Source of the DNA: an uncultured bacterium
GTDB lineage: Bacteria; Myxococcota_A; Polyangia; Polyangiales; Houyiibacteriaceae
Direction: 5' to 3'
DNA: 64,000 nucleotides
Assembly (NCBI GenBank): GCA_938024995.1
Contig: CALJDU010000010.1
Coordinates: 1 to 64,000 of the forward strand
Below, in pieces: positions 9,467 to 18,923 of this stretch (its first letter is position 1; the number at the start of each line of letters is the position of its first letter). The translations under genes were made by a program, and so were the position numbers. The notes beneath the pieces are model-generated. The model did no database searches. It saw nothing but the letters and a program-made list of their open reading frames with translations, and was not told where the DNA came from.

Positions 9467-10702
9467 GTGCAACGCATTCTTCTCTTCTCTTTTGTCTGCT
9501 TGAGCGTCGTTGGCGCGCTCGGCTGCGGCGATGACGACATCCCGAGCCGTGACGGCGATACGCGCGACACGTACGTACCTCCCGTCGGGACCTCCTGCGA
9601 CGACAACGACGACTGCGACGAAGACGAGTACTGCTCGACGACCAGTCGCTGCATCGAGGACACCTTTTGCCTCGGCCCGCGCGACTGCGACAGCGGACGG
9701 TGCGGCGCAGGTTCGCGGCGATGCCTCGACGGCGAAGACGCGTGCTTTGACGATCGCGATTGTCCCTCCGGACAGCAATGCGGCGCCGACCTACGCTGCG
9801 AGATCGGGACCGATTGCGGAGGGCGCGAGTTTGGGACGACGCGGCTCGCGCCGAACATGCTCATCGTGCTCGACCGTTCAGGCAGCATGAGCGGTCGTAT
9901 CGACGGGGTGACGCGGTGGGATGTCGCCAAGGAGGCGATCGAAGAGGTGACCACGCGCTTCGACGCGAGCGTCCGCTTCGGGCTCGCGACCTACTCCGCT
10001 TGCCTCTCCGGCGGGTGCTCGGCGGGTTCGGTGGTCGTCCCGATCGCGGATGAGAACGCGCCCGCGATCAACGCCTTCTTGCGTCCGCTGATCGGAGACG
10101 GGAGCCGCGACGGGTCCTCTCCGCGCTACCTCTGCGACTCCGGCGTACCCGAGACCACGACAGGGAAGACGCTCTTGTCCTTCGTCGGCGAGGCGTCGCT
10201 TCAAGACGCGACCCGCGCGAACACGATCTTGCTGGTCACCGATGGCGAGGAGAGCGGCTCGTGCACCGAAGGCGGAGCGCAAGACGGTCCCTCGGGGGCG
10301 GCCGCGCTGTTCTCGCAGGCGACCTCCGTTCGCACGTACGTCGTTGGCTTCAGCCGTGACGTCGACGCCGGTGAGCTCAACGCGGTCTCAGAAGCCGGCG
10401 GAACGGGGACATACTTCGCGGCAGACGACGCCGCGACCTTGGTCGACGCGCTCTCCCGAATCGCCGCCGATGTCGCGACCTGCGAATACCGGCTCGACGA
10501 AGCCCCTCCCAACGAAGATGAGCTCTACGTCTACTTCAACGACGATCCATCCGGGGTCGCGAACGAGGCGATGAACGGTTGGACGTACGACGCGGGTTCC
10601 ATGACGCTCACGTTCCACGGCGAGGCTTGCCGCGCGATCACCGCGGGCGAGGTGGACGACATCGACGTGGTCTTCGGCTGCGAAGGCCCAGTGCTCGAGT
10701 AG
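9467..10702 (+). CDS. VWA-domain lipoprotein
   Basis: A von Willebrand factor A domain protein, anchored as a lipoprotein. I chose the GTG at 9467 (411 residues), because it puts a compact signal peptide (QRILLFSFVCLSVVGALGC) at the N-terminus; an upstream ATG at 9326 would add 47 residues without signal character. The mature start is CGDDDIPS, then a cysteine-rich region of CxxxxDC units, then a VWA domain from about residue 125 with the MIDAS motif DRSGSMS in MLIVLDRSGSMSG and a downstream VTDGEE. Such domains bind a metal ion and a protein partner. The C-terminal 100 residues are like those of other myxobacterial VWA lipoproteins. It is convergent with the large operon that ends five bases away. 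Confidence 0.85.
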   Translation: MQRILLFSFVCLSVVGALGCGDDDIPSRDGDTRDTYVPPVGTSCDDNDDCDEDEYCSTTSRCIEDTFCLGPRDCDSGRCGAGSRRCLDGEDACFDDRDCPSGQQCGADLRCEIGTDCGGREFGTTRLAPNMLIVLDRSGSMSGRIDGVTRWDVAKEAIEEVTTRFDASVRFGLATYSACLSGGCSAGSVVVPIADENAPAINAFLRPLIGDGSRDGSSPRYLCDSGVPETTTGKTLLSFVGEASLQDATRANTILLVTDGEESGSCTEGGAQDGPSGAAALFSQATSVRTYVVGFSRDVDAGELNAVSEAGGTGTYFAADDAATLVDALSRIAADVATCEYRLDEAPPNEDELYVYFNDDPSGVANEAMNGWTYDAGSMTLTFHGEACRAITAGEVDDIDVVFGCEGPVLE

Positions 10703-10707
10703 TCGAC

Positions 10708-13473
10708 TCAGCGTCGGCGACGCTTCTTTAGGAGCTGCTCGGCGAGCGTCTCCGGCTCTGTGTTCGTCGGTTCGTCCGGCGGGCTCGGTTCCTCCGCGGG
10801 CGATGCCGCGTCCGTCGGCGCCTCGGGCTCCGCAGTAGACGAACGAGGCGACCGAGGTTCAACCGCTCGGCGCTTCGGGTCCGCTGCGGTGGTCACGTGA
10901 CCGCTCGCGGTCGGGCGACGACCGAAGCGGAACACCACGCGGCGCAGCACCACAGAAACGAAGAACAGGACGAGCGCCGCGATGGTGAGCGGCCGGAAGA
11001 GCGGCGAGTACGTCGTCGCGTGTGGCGGTCGGTCGGAGAACACCTCGCTCAGGTCCGCGCGGACCTTTCCTCCCGTGACCGCCGCGAGTTGTGCGAGCAA
11101 CGCGTGATCCGTCCCCTCGCCCCGAAGCTCATCCCCACGCGGTCGAACGACCCCGGCGGTACCCACCAGCGCCGCCCGATCCTCTTCGCGAACGGTGACG
11201 AAGTAAGGACCAGGGGACGACGCATCGAAACGCCCTGTGTAACGACCCGCGCCGGTCTGTGACAGCTCCACCTCGATCGACTGGCCGCCGGGCGCGGAGA
11301 CCGAACCGCCAAGGTCGAGGTAGTTCCGGTATCGCCCCCCTTCGCCGATCGCCTCGACGACGACTTCGCCCACGCCGTCCTGAATCGACACGGACACCCG
11401 CGCGTCCGCCTGCCCAGGGGCCCGTAGAATCTCACGCGCGACCTGGTGAAAGAGCGTTCGATACCCCGGCCAGCTCAGCCACGCCTTTGTGAACTCCGTT
11501 CCGCTGTCCGCGCCGAAGACCGCGCCCCGGCCGATGCCGTGCTGCCAAACAGCGAGCAGTGGGTCTTCTCCGGCGAAGAGGTACGTCGTGGCGCGCGGTC
11601 TCGCGTTCATGACCACGTGCCCGGTCACGTCCGGCGCGGCGCTCAGGTCGATCCCTTGCGTGACCGCGCCGGGTGCCCCAGACGTGACCGCTGCGGGGTC
11701 GAGGCTGAGCGCGGCCTTGCTCGCCTGGATCGTCTCTTCGGTGAAGATGCGCGGGAGCTGCTCCATGTTGTCAACGATGTAGAAGCGCCCTTCTCCAATG
11801 CCGGAGAGCACCTCCAGCTCAGGCGTGTGCGTACCGTTGCCCATCGAGACGATCGACGTCGTGATCCCCTGGCGGTGCGCTTGCCGCACGACCTCCCGCA
11901 TCCCCGCAAGGTTCTGAGAATCGTTCCCGTCGGAGAACAGGAGAAAATGACGAAGCTGCGTTTGCTCCGATCGCAGCGTGCCGTACGCAGCGGCCATGGC
12001 GACGTCAACGTCAATGCCGCCCCCCCCGGGTTCCGCCGACCTCGCGCGGCTCGCGATCGCGCCTGAGTCGCTCGCGTTCGTCATCGGTTGTGTCCAATGA
12101 GGCGCGGTGTCGACATGCAGGATCCCGACCCGGTCCGACGACGAGAGGAGCTCTGCCGAACGCGCGGCGGCTTCGTTCGCGAGGTCGAGCTTGGTCTGTC
12201 CGGACGCCACGACCATGCCCATGGATCCGCTCTGGTCAATCGCGATCACCATCGCGAGCGACAATCGGTCTCGCCGCTGCCGTAGATCAAAGGTGGCCGG
12301 CAGCGCTTCCTCGACCGGCGTCCGCGCGTAGCCGCCAAGCCCGAAGCTGTCTCGCGCGCCGAGCATGAGCAGCCCCCCGCCGAGATCACGCACATAGCTT
12401 CGGAGGTCGCGCATCTGTCGCCGGCTCAACGTCCGCGCCGGGAGGTCGTCGAGGATCACCAAATCAAACGCGCTCAGCGCCGAGAGCTCGCTCGGGAGCG
12501 CATCACGCGTCACGACCTCGAGGTGAGGGCCGCCGATCGCGTCCGCGAGTGCGTCGCTCTGCGTTCGAGGTCCCGCGACCAAGAGCGCGCGCGACTCACC
12601 CACCACGCGCAAGAACGCGCCGCCTTCGTTGTTTAGCGCGGAGCCGTCTTGGTCACCGGATACGGGCGTGACCTCCACCCCGTACCGCGCGACGCCGCGC
12701 TCGGGTGCGGTATCACGAAGCACGAGCACGTCGCTGCCAGCCTCGATCGTCGTCTCGCCCGCTGCGATCACCGTCCCGTCACGTGTGACCCGGACCCGGA
12801 CAGGCGTCGGCGCGTTCGCGCGGGTCACGACGCGGAGCTCCACGGGTTCTCCAGGGTGCGCGGTCTGGGGCACGCGTACCTGCTCCACCGCGATCTCAGG
12901 ACGCGCGGGGCGCTCGATCGGAACGACGTCGATCGACACGCCGCGACCTCGCGCCAAGACCGCCGCGTCGAGCGCGTCCCCGCTCGTCTGGAGGCCGTCG
13001 CTCATCAGGACCAGTCGGCCGGCGTACCCTTCGGGGACGTCGGAGAGCGCGCGCCGAAGCCCATCGGCGATCTTCGTCCCGTTGCGCGAGACGGTGCCAT
13101 CATCCGGCGGAACGGCTGACCGGGGACCCGCGAACATGTGCGTGGCCGCGCTCGCGCCGAAGACGACGACGCCAGCGAGATCGTCGGCCGGCATCCCCTC
13201 GGTGGCGGCGCGAACGGCGTCGAGCGGGTCGTCGGCTCCTTCGGCGCTCCTTGAGCGGTCGACGACGAAAATGATCGCGGCCTGATCGCGCGCGCTTCCT
13301 GCCTCCAGTCCGGCCAGCGCGAGCGAGGCGCAGAGCGCGCCGCCGACCATGGCGATCGCGATGAAGGGCCGCGCTCGCCCGACGTCTCGCTTGACCTTAA
13401 AGACCCGCGCGATCACGAACGCGAGGAGCGGGAGCCCCACCACGAGCAGCCACGGATGCGCGAAACGGATCAC
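10708..13473 (-). CDS. Membrane protein with two VWA-like regions and a GATase-like domain
   Basis: The 921-residue last gene of the eight-gene operon starts with GTG overlapping the stop of the gene before it (GTGA). Two or three N-terminal membrane segments are followed by a first VWA-like region (AAIIFVVDRSRSAEG). Then come Ig/CARDB-like stretches, a class I glutamine amidotransferase-like region (LGGGLLMLGARDSFG) without an obvious catalytic Cys triad, and a second VWA domain with a good MIDAS (AMVIAIDQSGSMG). Further periplasmic sequence, a membrane segment near residue 840 and an acidic/Pro-rich tail ending KKRRRR complete it. This layout is known from MoxR/BatA-associated clusters. The role is probably in a membrane complex acted on by the MoxR ATPase (inference). 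Confidence 0.85.
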   Translation of the reverse strand: MIRFAHPWLLVVGLPLLAFVIARVFKVKRDVGRARPFIAIAMVGGALCASLALAGLEAGSARDQAAIIFVVDRSRSAEGADDPLDAVRAATEGMPADDLAGVVVFGASAATHMFAGPRSAVPPDDGTVSRNGTKIADGLRRALSDVPEGYAGRLVLMSDGLQTSGDALDAAVLARGRGVSIDVVPIERPARPEIAVEQVRVPQTAHPGEPVELRVVTRANAPTPVRVRVTRDGTVIAAGETTIEAGSDVLVLRDTAPERGVARYGVEVTPVSGDQDGSALNNEGGAFLRVVGESRALLVAGPRTQSDALADAIGGPHLEVVTRDALPSELSALSAFDLVILDDLPARTLSRRQMRDLRSYVRDLGGGLLMLGARDSFGLGGYARTPVEEALPATFDLRQRRDRLSLAMVIAIDQSGSMGMVVASGQTKLDLANEAAARSAELLSSSDRVGILHVDTAPHWTQPMTNASDSGAIASRARSAEPGGGGIDVDVAMAAAYGTLRSEQTQLRHFLLFSDGNDSQNLAGMREVVRQAHRQGITTSIVSMGNGTHTPELEVLSGIGEGRFYIVDNMEQLPRIFTEETIQASKAALSLDPAAVTSGAPGAVTQGIDLSAAPDVTGHVVMNARPRATTYLFAGEDPLLAVWQHGIGRGAVFGADSGTEFTKAWLSWPGYRTLFHQVAREILRAPGQADARVSVSIQDGVGEVVVEAIGEGGRYRNYLDLGGSVSAPGGQSIEVELSQTGAGRYTGRFDASSPGPYFVTVREEDRAALVGTAGVVRPRGDELRGEGTDHALLAQLAAVTGGKVRADLSEVFSDRPPHATTYSPLFRPLTIAALVLFFVSVVLRRVVFRFGRRPTASGHVTTAADPKRRAVEPRSPRSSTAEPEAPTDAASPAEEPSPPDEPTNTEPETLAEQLLKKRRRR

Positions 13474-15350
13474 GCGCGCCTCGTGGAGACGAACGCCTCG
13501 ATCGCGATCAGGAGGAGCAACGCGAAGACGAAATACGGCCAGGACTCACGCGGCGTTGTCGCGCCGCTCGCGCGCGCGACCAACTCTTCGCCGTGCTCGG
13601 CGATCTCCAGACGCGGGCGAAGCTCGCTCTCTTCCGGGTTGAGCAGGTTCCGCAAGGCGTGAAGCGAGCGACCATCGGCGTCGACCTGAAAGACCCCGGC
13701 GACGGCGTCGACATCGACGACCGCGAGACCGCCGCGGGAGACCGCCGTGTAACGACGACCGCTCGGGGAGACCACCTCAACCTCGGCGCCCTCGGCAACC
13801 GGGACACGCAAGGGTTGGCCGAGCGCGGACGCCGCGACCCCGCCTTCCCGTAAGCGCTGACGCGCGCTCTCGAGCACGTTGCGAAAGAAGACGACGAACG
13901 AAGGACGACGAGGCCAATCGGTCTGGTCGGGATCGAAGGAGACAAGGGTCGTCTCGCCGTCGCTGCGGACCTGTCGCGCGATCACGGGCCCGCTACGCAG
14001 CTCCGCGAGCGAGGTCACGGACGACGACTCGATCGGACGCGCGGACCGAAGATGGACATCCGCGAACGAGACGAAGCGCAGCGCGTCGTCGGTCTCGGCC
14101 CACTGAATGATCTCCGGCTGCTCCACCGCGGCCGCGAGCGTCGCTCCGAAGACCGCGTCTTCCGTCGGCGCGATCACCATAGAAGGCCCCGGCGGTGGCT
14201 CGGACGGAACCTCTCCGGCGTAGACGACGAGCCCCGTCAACGGCTCCTCTCGCTGCGCGAGACGCTCCAGGCTGGTCGCGTAAAGCTCCACGCCGCGGTC
14301 CGCGCGGAACACACGTCGCACGCTGCTGGGCGCGTCTCCGACCAGGAAGACCGGCACGCGACGCGCGGCGGGGCTCGGGATCACGGCGAGATCATCCAGC
14401 GCGAGATCGTCCGTGGCGTCGCTCTCGATCGCGAACGTCAAGACCGCAGCGCGCCCGTCGGGATCCGGCGGGAGGTCCGCGGTCATGAGGATCGACTCGG
14501 TCTCCCCGGCAGCGATCGTGACGCGGCGGGAAGCGACCAGTCCTCGCCCTTCGACCCGCGCGGTCACGAACACATCCGCTGGGGTCGCGCCGAAACGCGC
14601 GACGCGAAGAAAGAGCTCCGTTCGATCGGGCGACTCTTCCGTCGCGCGAGGGTGCGCGTCCGCGGAGACGATCGCGGTGTTCTCTGGCTCGCGCCCGCCC
14701 TCGTCGACGACGGATATCAGCGTGAGCGGAACCGTCGCGGCGAGGTCGATGGATCCATCTGCCGCGCGATCCGTCAGGACGACGACCCGGCTTCCAGACG
14801 GCGCGTCTCGGAGCCGTTCACTGCTCACCGCGACGGCTTCCTCGAGATCGCTCCCGCCGCCCTCCACCTCGAGCGCGTCGAGCGCCGAGAAAAGGGCGTC
14901 GCGATCACGGGAGAGCGCGCGCGTCACGACCGGCTCGCCACCCGCGGACACGATCATCAACGCGCCGCCCGGGGGCAGACCATCGATCAGGTCACGGACG
15001 CGTCGCTTCGCCTGCGCGAGGCGCGTCGTCCCGTCGCCGTGCGTCGCGGCCATCGACGCGGAGGTATCGATGACGACCGCGATCTGAGCCCCGTCTGGGA
15101 CCCCCCCGACCCCGACCGGGCGGGCGAGCGCGACCGCCGCGAAGATGATCGCGAGCGCCTGAAGCAGCAGCAGCAGGTTCGGCATCAAGCGCTTGAACGG
15201 GGACTCGGCGCGGAGGTCCTCAAGCGCCTGCTCCCACAACATCGTGGAGGCGACCTTCTTCTCGTCGCGTCGACGCTTCAACACGTAGAGCAACACCAAG
15301 GGCACCAGCAGTCCGAGCCACGCGAGGCTCAGCGGCGAGAGGAAGCGCAT
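13470..15350 (-). CDS. BatA-like VWA membrane protein
   Basis: A 626-residue protein with the BatA-type N-terminus: MRFLSPLSLAWLGLLVPLVL, then a basic KRRRDEKKV loop and a second helix (LMPNLLLLLQALAIIFAAVA). A VWA domain follows with the MIDAS motif DTSASM in IAVVIDTSASMAATHG. A long periplasmic region and a C-terminal helix (WPYFVFALLLLIAIEAFV) follow. BatA-type proteins are usual partners of MoxR AAA+ ATPases and DUF58 proteins. It starts at an ATG two bases beyond the DUF58 stop and overlaps the 921-residue gene by four bases, so translation is probably coupled. Confidence 0.87.
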   Translation of the reverse strand: MRFLSPLSLAWLGLLVPLVLLYVLKRRRDEKKVASTMLWEQALEDLRAESPFKRLMPNLLLLLQALAIIFAAVALARPVGVGGVPDGAQIAVVIDTSASMAATHGDGTTRLAQAKRRVRDLIDGLPPGGALMIVSAGGEPVVTRALSRDRDALFSALDALEVEGGGSDLEEAVAVSSERLRDAPSGSRVVVLTDRAADGSIDLAATVPLTLISVVDEGGREPENTAIVSADAHPRATEESPDRTELFLRVARFGATPADVFVTARVEGRGLVASRRVTIAAGETESILMTADLPPDPDGRAAVLTFAIESDATDDLALDDLAVIPSPAARRVPVFLVGDAPSSVRRVFRADRGVELYATSLERLAQREEPLTGLVVYAGEVPSEPPPGPSMVIAPTEDAVFGATLAAAVEQPEIIQWAETDDALRFVSFADVHLRSARPIESSSVTSLAELRSGPVIARQVRSDGETTLVSFDPDQTDWPRRPSFVVFFRNVLESARQRLREGGVAASALGQPLRVPVAEGAEVEVVSPSGRRYTAVSRGGLAVVDVDAVAGVFQVDADGRSLHALRNLLNPEESELRPRLEIAEHGEELVARASGATTPRESWPYFVFALLLLIAIEAFVSTRRA

Positions 15351-15352
15351 CG

Positions 15353-16210
15353 TCAGCCCGCCCTCAGGTACTCGAGCAGCGCCGCTTCGAGATCATGTCC
15401 CTGTACCAACGAGTAGTGCGCGCCGCGCTTCTTCGCCCAGGCGCGCGCGCCCGCGAGAAAGGCCTCCAGCCGTTTCCGATAGGCGGCGAGAACCCGCGCG
15501 TCGACCGAGACATCCACGCGCGTGCCACGCTCCGAGTCGACCAAGACGAAGTCTCCCTGCTCCGGCTCCAGTTCACTGGGGTCCAAAATGTGGAACACCG
15601 CGACCTCGTGTCGCTCCGCGATGAGTCGGTCGAGCGGCCGCGCGTACCCGCCGGGATCGAGCAGATCGCTCAGCACGACGACCAGTCCCTTTCGAGGTCG
15701 CCGCGCGAGGAACGTCTCGACCGTCTTGTCGAGGTTGGTCTCGCCGTCGGGCGTGAGGGCGTCGAGGTACTTCAGCATCGGCGCGACGCGCTTGCGTCCG
15801 CGCGCGGGGGGAAACGGAGCCCGTACGCGATCGCTGAACGGCACGATCGAGACCCGCTCGCTCCCGGCGAGCGCCAGGTACCCGAGCGCGGCCGCCATCC
15901 GCTTGGCGACCTCGATCTTCTTCGGTTCACCCACGTCGAGAGAGCGGCTCGTGTCGACGAGCAGATAGACCGTGATGTCTTCTTCCGCGACATAGAGACG
16001 CAGGATCAATTCACCGAGGCGCGCGTAGGCGTTCCAGTCGACGCGTCGCAGATCGTCGCCTGGGCTATAGGCGCGGTGGTCCGCGAACTCGACCGACGCG
16101 CCGCGACGCGTGGAGCGACGTGCGCCTGCTCCCGCGCCCGCGAGCTTTCGGCGGACCTGCAGACGCAGCTGCTCGAGCCGACGAATGAAATCGGGATCGA
16201 GCAGCGTCAC
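15353..16210 (-). CDS. DUF58 domain protein
   Basis: A 285-residue cytosolic protein of the DUF58 family, a VWA-like fold found beside MoxR ATPases. It shows the family signature SVEFADHRAYSPGDDLRRVDW near residues 40-60, followed by NAYARLGELILRLYVAEED and the metal-site-like VYLLVDTSRSLD. The exact biochemical role of DUF58 proteins is not settled; they are thought to be adaptors or substrates of MoxR. It starts with GTG overlapping the permease stop (GTGA), within a tightly packed operon. Confidence 0.92.
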   Translation of the reverse strand: MTLLDPDFIRRLEQLRLQVRRKLAGAGAGARRSTRRGASVEFADHRAYSPGDDLRRVDWNAYARLGELILRLYVAEEDITVYLLVDTSRSLDVGEPKKIEVAKRMAAALGYLALAGSERVSIVPFSDRVRAPFPPARGRKRVAPMLKYLDALTPDGETNLDKTVETFLARRPRKGLVVVLSDLLDPGGYARPLDRLIAERHEVAVFHILDPSELEPEQGDFVLVDSERGTRVDVSVDARVLAAYRKRLEAFLAGARAWAKKRGAHYSLVQGHDLEAALLEYLRAG

Positions 16211-17997
16211 TTGAGGTCTGTAGAGATGAGCGGACCTGTGTCGTCATCTCGCTTTGGTGGGGTCGGTCGGCGCTCCTCCGCGTTCCCAACATCACTGTTC
16301 CCAGCGGTGGCCGGCGTCGACGGTTCGGGTTCACCGTCGGCGGCCCCGCTCGAACGAGCGAAGCTCGGCGGCATGCTCTCTCTCGCGCGACGTTGGCGTT
16401 CCTCGCGTCGCGCCGCGACGAGCCGCGTCACCTTGCGAACCCGAAGCTCGATCAAGAGCCAGAAGAAGAGGCTCAGCCCGCCGAACACCACGACCACAAT
16501 CGCGACCTCGGGTGCCCGGTGAAGCCAGCCGTGGCGACCGTCCAAGAGCTGCACCGCGATCACGTCGGGGAAGGCGGGCGAGAGCTTGAAGAGAACGGGG
16601 ACGTGTTCATCCAGATCGTTGAAAGCGTTCTCATCCGCCAAGAGCGAGAGGAGGACCGGGGCGATATAGGCCACGAGCATCACCGCGACCGCGACGATGC
16701 GCGCCGCGATCGCGTGCCGCGTCACCAACCGCAGCCACTCGGCGAACGTCAGCGTGAAGACCCCGACCGAAGCGTGCCCAATCGCGAGCACCCCGATCGC
16801 GACGTCGTAGCGCGTATGAACGCCCGACGAGCAGAGATGACGCGCTGCGATCAAACACGCTGACGACGCGAACACCGCGGTCACGATGGCGACGAAGGCG
16901 AAGCGCGTCGTCCCGGCGGCGCCGGGGCCAAAGAGCGTGAAGGGGACGCGCCAGAGCGGAAACGACGCACGGTCGATCTGATACTGGCGCGGAGGAAGCG
17001 GAGGTTCGTTTGCGAAGAGCAGCGCGAAGAACGTCGCGACGGGGAGGCTGAACATCCCGAGGACGGTCGTGAACTCACCGATGTCGCCAGAAGACGACGC
17101 GAGCCACGGCAACGCAAAGCTCAAGAGCGCGTACCCCACGATCGCCACTGCCGACCAGAGCTTGAACGGCCCGGAGCGATCTTCCGCGGTCGGGCGAACA
17201 CCCGCGACCGCAGACGCGAGCATGAACCACACGAGCATCACCGCGAGGTAGATCGGGATCACGACCAAGAGCAGGAACGTGTCGAGCTCGAAAAAGCGAT
17301 TGGCGAGCGCCTCGGTGAACCAGAACGGCCCCTCCATCGTCAGGCTCCAGCGCGACTTCAGTCCGTCGCCGATCGCCCACAAGATCGAGAAGAGGGGCAA
17401 CCCAATGCCCCCGGCGCTGATGACCGCGATGAGGATCGCGATCCGCGTCCGGCGCCTGCGCGAACTGATCGCGATGCCGCTCGCGACCGCCGGGCCCATC
17501 ACCAAGAACAGCGCGCAGAAGCCGAAGAACACCGCGACCGGGCTGACGCCGCCGAAGAGGAACGCGATGCCGACGACCGGCGCGAACGAGATCAACACGA
17601 GCGACATGCCGCCCATGCACGCGATGAACTTTCCGCGAACGATGCGCCACGGATCCATACCCGTGAGGATCAGCGACTCGTAGGTTCGGCCCTCGTGCTC
17701 GGAGGTCAGCGTGGTCGCCGCGTACGCGGGTCCGATCACGACGATCACGGCGAGCGCGAGCGTGAAGAAGAGCTGAAAGACAACACGGCCAACGTCGGCG
17801 GGGACCATCGCGGTGCTCGCGATGCTGGCGCCCAAGGTCAACGTGGCCAGCGCCACCACACCGGTCGCGAGGTAGAGGAAGCGAATGAAGAGCGGTGTTC
17901 GCAGAACCGTTCGCAGCTCCTTGATCAGCAGCGGGTTCGGATCTCGAAGCATCCGCGTCAACGCGCCGACGGGCTTCGTGGATGAGGCGTCAGTCAC
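16207..17997 (-). CDS. ABC-2 type transporter permease
   Basis: A 596-residue integral membrane protein with about 12 hydrophobic segments. The N-terminal NPLLIKELRTVLRTP, just before the first helix, and the TLTSEHEGRTYESLILTGM segment are typical of ABC-2 permeases. The C-terminal 70 residues are a charged cytosolic tail rich in Arg, Pro and Asp. It is paired with the ATPase gene just upstream (GTGA overlap) and is followed by DUF58. The substrate is not known; ABC-2 systems often act as exporters or in lipid/glycan handling. Confidence 0.88.
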   Translation of the reverse strand: MTDASSTKPVGALTRMLRDPNPLLIKELRTVLRTPLFIRFLYLATGVVALATLTLGASIASTAMVPADVGRVVFQLFFTLALAVIVVIGPAYAATTLTSEHEGRTYESLILTGMDPWRIVRGKFIACMGGMSLVLISFAPVVGIAFLFGGVSPVAVFFGFCALFLVMGPAVASGIAISSRRRRTRIAILIAVISAGGIGLPLFSILWAIGDGLKSRWSLTMEGPFWFTEALANRFFELDTFLLLVVIPIYLAVMLVWFMLASAVAGVRPTAEDRSGPFKLWSAVAIVGYALLSFALPWLASSSGDIGEFTTVLGMFSLPVATFFALLFANEPPLPPRQYQIDRASFPLWRVPFTLFGPGAAGTTRFAFVAIVTAVFASSACLIAARHLCSSGVHTRYDVAIGVLAIGHASVGVFTLTFAEWLRLVTRHAIAARIVAVAVMLVAYIAPVLLSLLADENAFNDLDEHVPVLFKLSPAFPDVIAVQLLDGRHGWLHRAPEVAIVVVVFGGLSLFFWLLIELRVRKVTRLVAARREERQRRARESMPPSFARSSGAADGEPEPSTPATAGNSDVGNAEERRPTPPKRDDDTGPLISTDLK

Positions 17998-18923
17998 TGC
18001 AGCTCTCCTCGAGTAACCTCCAAGAAGATGTGCTCGAGATCATCTCGCTCCGGCTCCACCCGCACGACCTGCAGACCCGCGTTCACCGCGGCGGCCACGA
18101 TCCGCGAGACCGTTCGATCATCGCCTTCGTGCCCGATGCGGAGATCGCCATCTGGGCTGCGCTCCACAAAGCGCACCCCCTCGACCGCCCGGAACACAGC
18201 CTCGGTGTTGTCCGCGTAGGACAGGAGCGCGACGCGAACCGCGCGCTCGGGTCGGAGCTTCTGCCCGATCTCGTCGATGCTGCCCGCGGCCAAGACGCGA
18301 CCACGCTCAAGGATCGCGACCGAGGTCACCATGTCGCTCAGCTCGGTCAGGATGTGGCTGCTGAGCAAGATCGTTTTGCCCATGCCCTTGAGCTGGTCGA
18401 TCAAGTCACGCATCTCGATCCGCGCGCGCGGGTCTAAGCCGTTGGCGGGTTCATCAAGGATCAAGACCTTGGGGTCATGCAGGAGCGTCCGCGCGATCGC
18501 CAAGCGCTGCTTCATCCCCTTCGACATCGTCGACACCAAACGCTCCCGAAGCGAGGTGAGCTCGGTCAGCTCCATCACCGCCTCGACCGTCCGGCCGCGA
18601 GCGCGGATGGGGAGGTCGTATGCGGCGGCGAAGAACTCCAAGTACTCGCTCACGGTGACGCGCTCATAGACGCCGAACGAATCGGGCATGAACCCGAGGA
18701 TCTTTCGGACCGCCGCGGGTGAGTCCACGACATCAAGCCCATCGATCAAGATCCGTCCCTCCAGCGGCTCGAGGAGCGTCGCCATCATCCGGATCGTCGT
18801 CGTCTTGCCGGCGCCGTTGGGCCCGATGAACCCGAAGACCTCCCCGCGCGGAACGTGAAACCAAACGTCGTTCAGCACCGCCAGGTTTCCGAAGCGATGC
18901 GTGACGCCTTCAACTCGAATCAC
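17994..18923 (-). CDS. ABC transporter ATP-binding protein
   Basis: A 309-residue nucleotide-binding subunit. It has the Walker A motif GPNGAGKTT near residues 35-43, the Q-loop region GFMPDSFGVY, an LSxG-equivalent region TMSKGMKQRLAIART, Walker B VLILDEP, and the switch His in LLSSHILTEL. About 80 further residues after the core are typical of ATPases that pair with ABC-2 permeases. The start is a GTG that overlaps the preceding stop by four bases, and its own stop overlaps the permease start in the same way, so subunit production is probably coupled. Confidence 0.95.
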   Translation of the reverse strand: MIRVEGVTHRFGNLAVLNDVWFHVPRGEVFGFIGPNGAGKTTTIRMMATLLEPLEGRILIDGLDVVDSPAAVRKILGFMPDSFGVYERVTVSEYLEFFAAAYDLPIRARGRTVEAVMELTELTSLRERLVSTMSKGMKQRLAIARTLLHDPKVLILDEPANGLDPRARIEMRDLIDQLKGMGKTILLSSHILTELSDMVTSVAILERGRVLAAGSIDEIGQKLRPERAVRVALLSYADNTEAVFRAVEGVRFVERSPDGDLRIGHEGDDRTVSRIVAAAVNAGLQVVRVEPERDDLEHIFLEVTRGELQ